Source: Lentinula raphanica
Lineage: Eukaryota > Basidiomycota > Agaricomycetes > Agaricales > Omphalotaceae
Assembly: GCA_027919835.1 (NCBI GenBank)
Contig: JANVFP010000029.1
Location: 124,001 to 188,000, forward strand
Length of the DNA: 64,000 bases
Direction: 5' to 3'
Shown one piece after another: positions 10,158 to 22,077 of this stretch. A program made the position numbers and the translations under genes. Position 1 is the stretch's first letter, and each line of letters opens with the position of its first letter. The notes beneath the pieces were generated by a model. That model was not told where the DNA came from. It did not search any database and saw nothing but the letters and a program-made list of their open reading frames with translations.

Positions 10158-12348
10158 TCAACAAACGGTAGAAATAGAATGAGGAATCGAAGCGGCGCGC
10201 GCAAAAACCATTAAAAACGATGTTGTATAAAAGAATGCCAAAGATTGTTCAACTTGTTCGACAATAGTTGTATAATTATGTGCTTCGTGATTGTCAGGGA
10301 ATGGTTCATACAATTCTTCGGGCTTGTCACCCTTCCAGCTCTGCATTAGGCGGTGTAAGGATCGAATGTAAGGTACACGTTTCTGCACAGTAGAAGCTGA
10401 AAGCCCGTCATCTCCCTTGGCGATATCTGTTTGGTATCTAGACCCTACCCAACATGCATCCAGTAAAGCATCCCGTTCAGCCAGAGAGTGTCCGCTGTTG
10501 TCCAATCGTCGATCTAACACCAGTAGTTCCTGGCGGAAACTCAGTTCGCATATTTCCCAAATGATCTGAGATGCAATCTTCTGCGGCGGTGGATCGTTTC
10601 TGCAGTCGACTGGTTGACCAAGGAATTCCTCGATTTGGGGTGTCGAGTCGTCGAAACTGAATGAGTGAGAGCTGCTTCCCATGAGCGTCTCGAGAAGGAT
10701 TCGCATTTCGTTCCGGAGAATGGAGTTTTTCGACGTAGGGGTGTTCGAAGTATGTCCCCCGATGACATCAAGCAGGCAGCGCCATCGTTTGGCAGATAGA
10801 TTGACTGGTTTTGTCAAACCGTCGAGAGATTGTAGAATCAATGGACGAACTTTGAGCCAGCTACGGTAATAGAATGCTCTTGTAGTTGGATTTGAGGGTC
10901 CATCTATTACCCTAGGAGGAGGGAGAAAATAACCAGACTCGACATTTTCAGGACGTCGAAGTGATTGATTATATGTGGAATGGTTTTCAAGTGCTCGTGA
11001 CCAAGCTGGGATTGCAGGTGGCATTGCAGGGCTTTTCAGACGAAGAAAGGTGTTAATACCCTGCTTGTGAATCTGTGGCTTTCTGCGATTGTTTTGAGGA
11101 TCTGTTCAATGTAAGTCGTCAGATGAAAATTGCAATGAAAAAATTGAAACCTCACATGGGACATGCCTTGTGGTTGAACGTGAGCTGAGATGGGGGTGAG
11201 GGAGGCGAGAGCTGCCAGAACTAGCATGACCAACGACATGATAGAGAGGTGCCTTATTCGAGATGGCTTTTTGAAACGAGGATAAGCTCTGCATCTGATT
11301 AGATCCAAAGACATCGGACGAAGGGTATACCAACGAAAGCAGATAAGCATTCATTGCGCCGAAGCGCTCTGGCTTGTTCGTTAAACCTTCCCATATGACC
11401 TGGTGACTGGGCTCGGCATCGGTTCCGTCCACCCGAAAACCGGAAGGTAAGTAAATCATTCGTGAGCTGTCCTCAACGATCAAAGGGGCAGAGGAGTCGA
11501 TTCGAGCGTTAGGAGTGTCTTTGACGGGGCGAACAAACCAAACCGGGATTCCCAGTTGGTACAACGTGTCAAGGGTAGAGAGATTGTCTGTAAATGCACC
11601 AATTACATCCAGGCAATCCGGCGGTTTGGGTTTCTGCTTGTTTTTGAGTATCGCGGTAGTCCAGTTTTGAGAGCGGTAGCGAATGCGCGCGTCTATTTCC
11701 AGGACATTCCGTTGCAAAAATGCAACACGCAGCAGAATATTTTCACGCGAAGCCGCAACCTGCAATAAACTGAGCATACGATGTACCTGAAGGGCACCAT
11801 GAACCAGAAATGAATCAGAGGTGTTGGAAGGTATGTCGTTAAGAACAGGATCGGCAAGAGATTTTATACGTGAATAAAATTCGTTCTCCAATATAACAGC
11901 ATTATGCAACATGTCTGATGCTTCGACATAGAAGTCTTCATCTGAAGGGATTAACCAGGCAGCTGCGAATGGATGGTTTGGATCAGCGGAAGGAGCCCGT
12001 ATTAATGATAGATGTGGGTGAAGGTCGTTGAAGGGTTGTGGGTAGAATAAGGGATCATCATGGGAAAAATGAAAGTGGCGGCGTAGACGAATACGTCGGG
12101 ATGACATGGGTGGACCAAATAGTACATTCGAATTAGGCGATGATATCAAATAATCGTTTGGTAGTATAGCACCAGTTCGACCATCGAACGGTCGTAGAGC
12201 TGTGGTGGATTATGAATGAATGGAGGTATGTAGACGAAGCAGGACTGATGAACGTACTCGAAGCTGGGTCAGAGAACCGGGTCAAGATGTCAGGATGAAG
12301 GCGATACGTCGCATAACTAAGCGGGAGGGAGCTTGAGGCATTCGACAT
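10158..12348 (-). CDS. Large orphan protein typical of Agaricomycetes
   Basis: Exons are 12258-12348, 11156-12199 and 10158-11101 (692 aa). I do not recognise a named domain. The start is the ATG of MSNASSSLPLSYATY; the first splice gives RPFDGRTGAILPNDYL and the second joins the halves through PQNNRRKPQIHKQGIN. The middle contains DVIGAFTDNLSTLDTLYQLGIPVWFVRP; segments of this type recur in uncharacterised mushroom proteins. There is no signal peptide and no clear membrane helix. It is rich in aromatic and Pro residues, with a basic arginine stretch (SSRRIRLRRHF) near residue 65. The gene structure is well supported by the open frames, but the function is unknown and I do not propose one. 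Confidence 0.78.
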
Positions 12349-12980
12349 GGTTATCGCGACTGTGGCAAGTGGTTGGTGAGAACCCAAGACAGAATCCACA
12401 GGAATTCCGAACCGTTTACGAGGGGAAAGCACAGTAAGTAGTACTAGCAGGCGCTTACTGGATGGGCGCTTATACGATACGAGCGCGTTCAAGTTGCCGA
12501 GAATGGAACGAACGTGCGTGGACTTCTGAGCAGAACGTAATTTATTTTCAACACTTTTTATTCAAGAGGGCTACGGCCTATACGGCTTCCCCTCTAACCC
12601 TTCCAACCTTCCTCTCACCACTCGTAACTTCTGGGAGAGAACCCTGGTCGAATTCTTGCCAGCACCGCAATCTCGTTCACTTCTATTCATTTCAGAGGTG
12701 CTTGGTTTTCTTTCTTAACCGTTGCTCACTCACTCACATATCGCCTTCCGCCACAGAAAAACCAGTGTGCGTTCAGTGCATTGTTAGCCCAGACTAAGCA
12801 GCTGGGCGTGCTCGACATTTATCCTACTCCATTCCACATTTCGGTTTTCTGGAGACGACCTATTCACGTTCCTCGTAGTATCATCGTTGGAGACGCTTCT
12901 GAGCATCCCTTTTCTGCCGCCTTATCAAGATAAATTACACGTCCGTTCAGCAACAAGATCACTCCTTCTGAAACTCAGCC
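12349..12980. other. Divergent promoter region, pyrimidine-rich toward the Nudix gene
   Basis: A 632 bp region shared by the orphan gene (-) and the Nudix gene (+). From about 12580 to 12750 the + strand is strongly C/T-rich, a common feature upstream of fungal transcription starts. No gene is seen. Confidence 0.5.
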
Positions 12981-13616
12981 ATGGGAAATAAGGGTCGTAC
13001 TTCGCCACGTATTGTGTGCTGTGCTATCCCAATAGCCAGGGCGGCAGGAAAGGTCCTCGTCATCACAAGCCGTAAAAGGCCAGATAACTGGGTTTGTGAG
13101 TTTGCTCCTTGCAGTCTTGCTCTGTCCCAACGGATAGAGACACCCCGTTGAACGTTACCTTGAACGTAACTGATGAAATGATTCACAGTGCCCAAGGGTG
13201 GTTGGGAAGCTTCAGATGTGTTACTAGAGAATGCAGCGTTGCGGGAAGCCTTGGAAGAAGGTCACACCCACTGTCCCTCTGTCCGTCTCCTCACAACCTG
13301 ATATTCACCTTTTCGCGCTGTTTCTTTTTTTCTTGCCTCGCCTGCACCTATCGATTGCATATGATGCCATTTCCGGCTTTGCCTATCATCAGCTGGTGTC
13401 CGCGGTACGATAACACGATTTGTCATCACAATACCGACACCAGCAGCCACATATCATTTTTACGAGCTCGACGTTGTGTCGCTCGAACAAGACTGGCTAG
13501 AAAAAAATGAACGGAGGCGAGAGTGGGTGGACTATGCAGAGGCTATACGCCGTTTAGAGTGGAAAAAGGAGCTCGCGCAAGGCTTGCGTCTGTCGTCTAT
13601 TGCGCCTGCTCGATGA
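12981..13616 (+). CDS. Nudix hydrolase, diphosphoinositol-polyphosphate phosphohydrolase type (Aps1/Ddp1-like)
   Basis: Exons are 12981-13095, 13189-13260 and 13393-13616 (136 aa). The Nudix box is complete across the splices: GGWEASDVLLENAALREALEEAGV fits G-x5-E-x7-R-E-x2-E-E-x-G-[hydrophobic]. It is preceded by SRKRPDNWVLPK, the typical lead-in of the DIPP/Aps1 subfamily. The C-terminus (EWVDYAEAIRRLEWKKEL) also fits. By family it cleaves inositol pyrophosphates and diadenosine polyphosphates in the cytosol or nucleus. The first donor (gtgagt, 13096) was chosen because it alone gives WVLPKGG in frame. Its length is near the usual 140-180 aa. Confidence 0.9.
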
Positions 13617-14845
13617 CCGGGTTCTGTGGCTTCCGACGCTACGGTATTAGATTACCCGGTCCTCCACGCACCTCCACGCACCTTCCTCAAGGAGACGTTT
13701 TAAGGGAATAATCGTTTCTCTTTTCTCTGAAAAATCCTCTTCCGTATCCTCGTGTTAGATTTTTTGCCTTCATTCGACTCACTTATGGATCACGCACATC
13801 CACCTTTTCCTATACTCTAGGCCCCATCCTGTAAAACATACCCTACATTTCATATACTTCAATTTGAAGACTATCCCACTCGCATACCCTACTCTCTATC
13901 ATTCCCCTACAAGTTACGATTCGTGTCTCGTTGGCGCAAGCTCATTTATTCCAAATCTGTTTGCCGTTGCTGCTCTATCTACGCTCAACATCTCTATCGC
14001 CTGCCGTCCTTCTCCGTTGATATCTGTGCATGTTCATTCTAATATGGATTATTCGCGTCCTTCTTTCAGAATCAGATTTCCTCGTAGACGGTACATGTTT
14101 TCTGCCTTACGGTACACATTAGTTGTTCCCCTGCTCTCTGTAGAAGTTTTTCCACCGCGTTCGGAGCTATCTTTTGAGCTATACTAATGTCCCGGAACTC
14201 GCGATTCGATGTCCCCCGCTCGTGGCGACCACATAACAAATCACAACTGGATACATATTGTATGAGAATACAGCTACAGAGAACCCCAAAATTCTAAACA
14301 GTAACGGCAATGTGTATGCGTTTCAAGGAATTGACTTGCGGATAAGTCGATGTTGTCCGAGTACTCAGAGCGGAACATGGCTCTCTTCGTATAATACCGA
14401 CTACTAAGTTACAAGTACTATGTATAGTCTCGAAATTGGAGACGCAGAAAGAACTGTGGCAGTTCTCAAGGCTTGGTAGAGCTGTAAACCAACAGCGCCT
14501 GCTTACCAGACTCCAGTTGTCCAGGAGCTGCGGTCCTCAGTTTCGAATTTGAGTGCCACCCAGCCCGAGGATGAACTTCTCTGGCGCTTGCTATACGCCG
14601 AAATCACCGTGGTCCGTCTACATTTAGTTAGGTTCCGTTGCGCCCCCGTTTTTCGGCCCTGAGTCTGGTACCCCGGTTACGAACGGACTCCAAAGCGGAG
14701 CCGGACTCCGGACCGGTGGGGTCGGCACGGTGGCACCGGTGACGCTTTCTTGATCTCACCACCAGGGTTTTCGGTACGAATCATCATGTAAAGCTTGGAT
14801 CGCTAAATATACGGTTCTTTCACGAACGTTCACCTTCAGGCCCCC
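13617..14845. other. Long intergenic/upstream region of GUT2
   Basis: 1.23 kb with no recognisable gene. The first half (13700-14190) is C/T-rich on the + strand and carries an open frame (13864-14187) that resembles nothing known to me. 14600-14760 is GC-rich and contains a short palindrome listed separately. The region could hold a long GUT2 leader or a non-coding transcript; the sequence alone cannot decide. Confidence 0.4.
14696..14710. promoter_or_regulatory. CGGAG-N5-CTCCG palindrome upstream of GUT2
   Basis: CGGAG (14696-14700), five bases, then CTCCG (14706-14710) form a perfect inverted repeat about 136 bp before the GUT2 start. Inverted CGG triplets are typical targets of fungal Zn2Cys6 dimers. 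Which factor would bind is unknown. Confidence 0.35.
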
Positions 14846-17800
14846 ATGCCAGCAGTCCTCTCTACTCTCCGCAATCGTTTGCTGAGTCGTAGAGCTCTTA
14901 TTTATGCTTCGTCCTCATTGCTAGCTGGTTCAGGACTCACTCTCTATTATCTCAAATCAGGTCCTTCGTTTCCTCCTAGCACGAAAGAATCTCGTCGGCC
15001 TCCTCCTCCATGGACACCCCCATCTCGTTTTGACAACCTACAAAGCCTCAAGGCTTCATCACAGCAGGAACCTTTTGATTTGTTAATCGTCGGAGGAGGT
15101 GCGACAGGATCTGGTGCTGCCCTCGATGCTGCTTCTCGTGGTCTCAAGGTTGCGTTGGTTGAACGAGACGATTTTGCTGCCGGAACATCTAGTAAATCGA
15201 CGAAACTAGTGCATGGAGGTGTGCGCTACCTCCAGAAAGCCATCATGGAGCTAGACAGGGAGCAGTGGGCTTTGGTAAAAGAAGCTTTGAAGGAGAGAAA
15301 GGTCTTCCTTCATACTGCTCCCTATCTCAGCCACATGCTTCCTATCATGTTGCCTGTATACAAGTAAGCAGAAGCGCAGTCGATATCATCCTCTGGGTCT
15401 GACATGTATACTAGTATCATTCAACTGCCCTATTATTTTGCTGGATGCAAGATGTACGATATCCTGGCTGGATCTGAAAATATGTCTAGTTCCTATATGA
15501 TGTCAAGAAGCAAAGCATTGGAGACCTTTCCAATGCTGAAGCAGGAAGGGTAGGTTACTCCTAACTTGGGTGATCTGAAGCTCATATCCCTTCAGCCTCG
15601 TTGGAGCGGTAGTCTACTATGATGGACAGCACAACGATTCACGCATGAATACCGCTTTAGTCATGTCTGCTGTGAAGTATGGTGCAGTGGTGGCCAACTA
15701 TACCGAAGTGCTGTCCTTCTACAAATCAGGCGAAAAGCTCCAAGGCGCTCGAGTCCGCGATGAACTTACGGGAGAGGAATTTGTCGTACATGCTAGGGTA
15801 TATCCTCTCTTTTCTCTCACTATGATCATGTTGACAGCGTCTACCTCAGGGTATCATCAACGCCACTGGTCCTTTCTCAGATGCTTTGCTTCATATGTCA
15901 TCTCAAGCCTCCACCGATTCCGCCTGTCCCAAGCCTACTAGCTCCGCCGCCACGCCAGCCTCCCAGCACAAAAACATCGTCGCACCCTCTTCCGGCATTC
16001 ACATCACGCTCCCAAACTACTATGCGCCAAAAACCATGGGCTTGCTAGATCCAGCCACTTCTGACGGTCGCGTCATCTTCTTTTTGCCATGGCAAGGAGG
16101 TGTGATTGCTGGTACTACAGATGCGCCAGCACCGTTAGAGAAGGATCCTGTGGCTCCGGAGGAGGAAATTCGGTGGGTATTGGAAGAAGTGAGGCATTAT
16201 CTGAGTCCGGATATCAAGGTTGGAGATTCTTCTTATCGTCGTCTACTTTTTATCTCAAGTGCCATTGGATATGCAGGTCCGAAGGGGTGACGTTCTCTCT
16301 GCCTGGTCCGGGTTGCGTCCGCTCGTGAGGGACCCGACTCATGCAGAAGCATCTGGTGTGTGACATGTTCACATTTACACTCGTAACTCATTTCCGAGTG
16401 TTTGTAGGAACTGCGGGTTTGGTTCGAAGCCATATGATCTACGTTGACCCTCAAGGGATGCTCACAATTGCCGGAGGTAAATGGACCACGTATCGTGCTA
16501 TGGCAGAAGAAACCATCGATCGTGCCGTCAAAGAGTTCAATCTTCGGTTCGTCACGTTTCGTACTTCAGCACCTCGAGGATATACGGTTTACTATAACGT
16601 TAGATACGATCTCTTGGGGAAGGATCGCGGTTCTCAAATCGAAAAATGTATCACTGAGAATGTCAGGCTAGTCGGTAGTGATCATTGGGGAAGGAACATG
16701 TTCATTGGGTTGATTCAACGGGTACAGACTCTACTTTTTTCTCAACCATTGTTCCAACGTCTGTTTCGCTCCACAGTACGGATTGGACACTGAAGTCGCG
16801 AAACATCTTTCGGAATCATACGGTGACCGTGCATGGACTGTCTGTGACCTCGCCGAACAATTCGATGAGACGAACGATGGTGGCTGGCCGTTACATGGCA
16901 AACGATTGTGTGATCTATACCCATGTAAGCTCCATCGTGCTCATATATATATATATCGTTGTTGACGCGCCTCCATAGATATCGAGGCGGAAGTTCGATA
17001 TGCTGTCGAATATGAGTACGCCGTGAAGGCAACGGACGTTCTAGCGAGACGTACTCGCTTGACGTTCCTGAACGCTCAGGTAAGTCGATCACCAACAGCT
17101 CGGTTCTGATCGTTCATGATCCATCGTAGGCTGCCCTCGATGCATTACCTCGTGTCGTCGACATCATGGCATTCCACCTAGGCTGGGATCTTGCCCGCAA
17201 GAAACAAGAAATTCGCAGTACCGTCAAATTCCTCGAAAGTATGGGCCTGAAACGGGAAGTTGTCGATGCACAGTACAAGGATGTAGGCGGATACCCAGAA
17301 CCGATTCCTCGAGGATGGCGCCAGACACTTGTGATCGAGTCCGAACGCAGTCTACGTCGCATATTATCATCCTTCTCGACTGGTTTCGGACTTCTTGGTA
17401 CGGGGGCTAAATATGAACCTGTCGTGGTTGATGGTTGGCCTGCAGTCCCGCCCGTGTATTCTCGAGCCAAATTCGAAAAGGGCGAACTTGCAGCATTGAG
17501 GAATGCATTCGAGGCGTCGACAACCGATCTTCCTCCTGCTCCCGTTCCGTCCAGCGTCGAGTCTACACCTGCACCAAATTCAACGACGGCTATCTTCTCA
17601 TCTAACAGGCTACTCCCGATCGCTCAGGTAGTCGAGGTGCTCAGAAAAGTCCCGGGATATCAGGAAATGTCAGCAAGCGACTTGAGCAAGGACTTGAACT
17701 ACGTCATCGAAGAGGCTGGTTTCAAGGGACGTAAGGACATTGATTTCGAAGAGTTCGTTGAGGTGATTGATGATTTTGCTCCTCGTTGATTTTTTTCTCG

Positions 17801-17931
17801 AATGATAACACCTTTCATAGATTTGTGGAGACCTGAAGGAAGTCACGTTTGCACCTGCGTTGGTGACCCATGATTCTGGAAAGAAGCACCGAAAGGCGAT
17901 ACCTGTTGAGAAGAGTGGTGGCGGGGTGTGA
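14846..17931 (+). CDS. GUT2: Mitochondrial FAD-dependent glycerol-3-phosphate dehydrogenase
   Basis: Exons are 14846-15363, 15415-15549, 15596-15797, 15850-16218, 16277-16355, 16408-16546, 16604-16721, 16777-16924, 16979-17079, 17130-17762 and 17821-17931 (850 aa). The N-terminus is Arg-rich with a hydrophobic segment (mitochondrial targeting). The FAD-binding loop is IVGGGATGSGAALDAASRG, followed by STKLVHGGVRYL. The C-terminal third has the GlpA/Gut2 helical domain and a degenerate EF-hand (FKGRKDIDFEEFVEI), as in mammalian GPD2. The last splice at 17763 replaces a short in-frame tail with one ending PVEKSGGGV, which fits fungal homologues better. It oxidises glycerol-3-phosphate to DHAP, feeding electrons to ubiquinone. 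The intron at 16547-16603 (57 nt) keeps frame either way and is my least certain one. Confidence 0.95.
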
Positions 17932-18613
17932 TTGTACGCTCGAATCCTAGAGGCTCATCTTCCCGTAGTACTTGACTAACGAGTTCACTTCGATGTCGAA
18001 ATCTAAAAGGACTGCGCCCACTCTTGTTGAGCAGGTACTCAAAAACCGACTCTCGAGTGATTGAAGACTCTTCGCCATCGCCAGTGATTTACGCACTAAT
18101 AACCATGGAACCTGGAGATAGTTCAGGGGCAAAACGACTAAAAAGCTTGCAGCTAGGTAGGCGATAGAAGTTAGAACTGAGAGAACTCCCTCCCGAAGTC
18201 TTGCGTCATTCGGCACGCAGATGTGCCAATCTATCGCTTCTCGCGCACTCGTTGACGATGAAGTAGATGAGCTCCAAAGTTGAGCTACATCTAGCTACAT
18301 GAACTATCCGATAGCGGTAAAGACTATGGCAGGATCTAGAAGAACCTCTTTTTCATTAACCTGGGTCCAGTTCTACTCAACAACTGATGATTGGCAACGT
18401 CCGAAATAGTGTAATGTCGGGAACGAATACGCCACTTCATCTGGACCCTGAGACTGGCAGTCCCGATTTACAAAATGGAGCATGAGCAACCAAGTTGCGA
18501 CGATAGGATAATAGGATATAATGTACATAGTACATATACAAACACAAAACAAGACAGTGATACATTTATGTTGCGATTTCCTCATTATTCCTTCAATTCT
18601 CGAACTGAAAGAA
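17932..18613. other. Convergent intergenic region with one weak open frame
   Basis: 682 bp between two gene ends. A minus-strand frame (17947-18216, 89 codons) has a hydrophobic middle (TSIAYLAASFLVVLPLNYL) but no recognisable family and no obvious splice partner. I treat it as unproven. The rest is AT-rich UTR-like sequence. Confidence 0.4.
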
Positions 18614-19899
18614 TCAAAGCTTAGACTTTGGGTGCCTGACATCGGTAACTTTCCACTTCAAAACAATGTTTTGCGTCAGTGCAGTCACTTTTCGCCGATG
18701 AAACACTACATCTTACCCAAGGATACCACGGAGACAAATTCCTATTCGGGGTGTCGGGGAAGTTGGGTTTTCTGCGCTGCATGAAGGCCTTCGCACCTTC
18801 AGCAGCATCCTCACTGGCTCCTACTAGCTTCATGACCCGAGATTCTAGCAGATGTTGCTCTTCTACGCTTGATCCATTGTGATGTAGTAGCCCTTTGCTA
18901 TAGGCTATAGATATCTGAGAAGCGTTGGCGGCAAGATTCTTTGCCAGTTTGAGTGCTGCAGGTAGCACATCTGTTCTATTGGGCAAAACTTCGTAATAAA
19001 GACCGGAAAGCATAGGCGAATCGGGCAGCATCACAGCACCGCTGAGTAGGACAGCAGTAGCACGAGATTGTCCGATCAAGCGAGAGAGCAGATAAGTAGA
19101 TGTTGCTGCACATGCATAGTTTTTAGTAGCCGGGTCGAGAATGTAAGGGAGAACCTACATTCAGGGGCAATCCCGAGACGCACAAATGGTATGGTCATCT
19201 TCGAACCTGACCAGATGATTCGGAAATCGAACGGGCACTGCAACGCCGTCAGGCCTATTCCAGACTTGAACGAGCAGCATTTGGCCTCAGTATATCGATT
19301 GTCAATATGAAAGCAGATAATACTTACAGCATTCCCATTCACCGCAGAGATAGTGATTTTGCGATTGTTGTATATAGCCATGGCTACTTGTCCCCCTGGA
19401 TCTCTATGTTCTAGTACCAGAGATCGATCATCATATTTCATCATTGCTTATCGAGTGAAGACCGCATACCGGTTTCCGAATCCTCTTTTCGTCCTAGAAG
19501 CGACGATCCTCTAGCCACCTCCTCCATGTCGACCTGCGAGCCGGGCCATTGGTCAATGCATATGCCCAAAGGAGTCAGACAAGACTTACTCCTGCACAAA
19601 AAGCAGGGGCTGATGGGTCTGCACTTAAGACGATCGCGCGCACACGATCATCCTGGTCTCCAAATTCAAAGACGCGAACGAGGTCAGTAGCCATCTTTTC
19701 CGAGAAGCTGTTCATCCTACAGAGTGAATCGTTTTGTGAAGTAATCGAAAAAAACGCAGAGTAAATGAACGTACTTGCGGGGCCTATTGAGCGTAACGAG
19801 AAGGACATTGTCTTCGAGTTTTGCAGTAATGTCAGTGAGTCCTAAAGCGTCAAAAGGAGTCACAGCAGGAGCGATCGTGGTAGTCGATACGTAGTTCAT
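18614..19899 (-). CDS. Peroxisomal enoyl-CoA hydratase/isomerase-family protein, copy 1 (ends SKL)
   Basis: Exons are 19775-19899, 19590-19716, 19470-19533, 19328-19410, 19159-19264, 18717-19105 and 18614-18655 (311 aa). Crotonase-fold motifs are LVTLNRPRKMNSFS, then FCAGVDM, then the oxyanion-hole segment ISAVNGNASGIGLTALQCPFDF. The last residues after the final splice are PKSKL, a consensus PTS1 peroxisomal import signal. It has a paralogue at 33501-34731 whose exons 2-7 have exactly the same lengths (127, 64, 83, 106, 389, 42 nt), so the two arose by duplication. By family it would hydrate or isomerise enoyl-CoA in peroxisomal beta-oxidation; the precise reaction is not resolved. The PTS1 depends on the last intron (18656-18716). 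Confidence 0.92.
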
Positions 19900-20610
19900 G
19901 GTTGTCGAGTTGAAGGAAGTCTTTGCAAGTAAACAAGGAGAGAAACAGGCATGCTTATATGTGTAGTCCTGAAACCTGCATAAATGCTGAGCAAATTATC
20001 CGTATCATGATCAATGCCACCTAGATCCAGTACGACAACAAGGACTATACTCACCGGTTAAAACGGCTCAAGTTCTGGACAATCGATATCTTCGGCGTGC
20101 TGAGTACAGCAGAGCCATCAAAATCCATCATATGTGTATCTGTAGGACAGACGGGAACCAATAAATTTGGACAGAGTTTGAAACCTGGTACAGCAGTTAC
20201 AGAATCTTGAATGAGCCGATTTCGTTCCGGCGCTAGTACCTTCAAGTAGATCGCAAACTATTTGAACTTACCGCTCAACCGAGGTTCTTTGCCTGGTCGA
20301 TTGACACAGCTAACGCTGTCAAGAAAGTCTGTTCGATCTGTAGCAAGTACGCATAACTATGTATCTGCAACTTGAAGCAAGAGAGCCAGGCAAGATATCA
20401 CTGAGGACAATCCGCAGAGACAGCGGTAAAACAGAATCCAGATCAACCGATGAAATACTATTAGTATTAAATTTCAAAGGTTCACTATCTACGTACATGG
20501 TAGTCCGTGGTAGTAGACCAGAATCACCAGATAGAATGCTCGTCAACGAACAGCGGAGAATATAAGATGTGGCACTATACAAAGGGCTCTGGGCCCTGGA
20601 TATTCAGATA
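19900..20610. other. Intergenic spacer between hydratase copy 1 and gene B
   Basis: 711 bp, moderately AT-rich. The open frames on both strands are short, and none continues the neighbouring genes or matches the copy-2 spacer. It presumably holds the hydratase promoter and the 3' UTR of gene B. Confidence 0.4.
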
Positions 20611-21678
20611 TTAGAAGCGACTCGTCTGACCCACGATAGGAGGCATATACCCCCTCATCTGTAGCCGCGCCTTCGAAGCGTAATACTCGGCATCATTGAC
20701 GACAGCTACTGGAATCTCTTCTCTCGAAGGCTTGGAGTGGATAGAAAGAGAAATGGTAGGCGGACGAGGTGGCCGTACAGGGATCGCAGGACGAGTCGGA
20801 GCGGAAGAAGCAGGATTTGACATGGGTCCTTTGGGTTTCGAGTGTATGGGACAAACTCGTGCACAGAGATAGGGATCGTGTTTATGGGGTCGAGGCGGAC
20901 TCGGAGACTGTATAGGGACCGGGGTAGGGCGATTGTCTCTTGGGATCTCTCCTCGTAGAAGACGGTCTGCATCTTCAGCCCAATTGGGGTTGTAAGTATT
21001 AGGATTATAAACCCTTTCAGGGGTTTTCCTCGCCAGCGAAGCACATTTCATCAAGACGTTCTTCGGCGAAAGACAACGCGGTGGAGTTGATTGAGAGGGA
21101 CGGATCACGTATGTGATGGGTTTCCGTGGCGGTTGCGGGAACTCGGAAGTCTTGTCTTCGATTTTGGCAGATGGCTTTGAAGGCTTGATTAACGCAGGAG
21201 CTTGTAGAAGGGCAGGAGTCGTCTGAAGAGGAGCGCGCGCAACAGGAGATCCAGGCCTCTTCGTAGCCGGACGTCGTTCCAAAGGCGACCCAGGACGTTC
21301 ATTCCATTTCTCCCGCCTCTCCTCCGTCTTCATCTCTCGACCATATCTGGCGTAATCACGCTTCTTGCTAAGCTTTTCATTCGTAGCTTGGATAGCTTGA
21401 TATTTTCGCCGTTTCTGATCTTGAAATTCGAAGGCGCGGCGGCACTGCGCATCAGCTTCTGCAGCCATCTCCAAGGTGACTACGTAGCTGCCCTTGCCGC
21501 ACCCTACACATATGTAAGTACCAGGGGCAGGCTGTGGGAGGTTCGGATAGAAGCAGCTAGCCTTGCTGCATTTATTATGGAGGGGAGAGGGCCAGTCGAG
21601 AGGTAATTTGGGCTTGCCAACTAATAGCAACATTCAATCGACTGTCGTGAGCTCGGAATTTTAGTACTCACATTTCAT
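20611..21678 (-). CDS. Cysteine-motif, proline-rich protein B (copy 1)
   Basis: Exons are 21672-21678 (only 7 nt, ATGAAAT) and 20611-21620 (338 aa). The spliced N-terminus reads MKFGKPKLPLDWP, followed by C-x4-C and C-x2-C pairs (CSKASC, CVGC) around APGTYICVGCGKGSY, which look like a small zinc ribbon. The rest is basic and Pro/Ser-rich and probably disordered, with a charged helix (residues 70-110). The same N-terminal block occurs in gene B' at 35115, including a very short first exon and the same phase-1 intron. I know no name or function; zinc binding is inferred from the Cys spacing. Confidence 0.7.
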
Positions 21679-22077
21679 GTTGTAAGAGATAGTGACGATG
21701 TTGAAGGAAGCTTGAAGGATTGTGGGTGGCACCAGGTGGCACCGCAAAAACAAGGACGACGATTGAAGGAAGGCAGGGATTCTCTTTGAGAGCAGTAGTT
21801 GAAAGAGATCGACAAAACCTTTCACAACTTATAAAGCCCACAAGTGGAGTAGGAACCACTCTTTGACGACGGATTGTACCACTTCTTTCACCATTTTTGG
21901 AGAGTAAACAATGGACCTTGACATAGACCTGCCACCACTGTGGTCCTTTCTTGACTTCAATATCCTTTTGTTCGCAGCCACGAGACCAATTGGACCTGGA
22001 ATAATAAGCGCATGGACCGGAGGGCATAGACAAAGAGAGATTGGTCAAGTCAGGTCAAGTCATACTCAGACCTTTGC
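21679..22077. other. Upstream region of gene B
   Basis: 399 bp ahead of gene B, up to the foldback element. No coding signal is convincing; the long minus frame here (21668-22048) resembles no protein I know. Confidence 0.4.

Noticed and set aside
13109..13510. 133-codon + strand frame over the Nudix gene
   Set aside because: It spans the introns of the Nudix gene, whose spliced frame gives a complete Nudix box.
18614..21678. Simple inverted duplication with 33501-35740
   Set aside because: The relative transcription order of the two genes differs, so one inversion cannot explain it.
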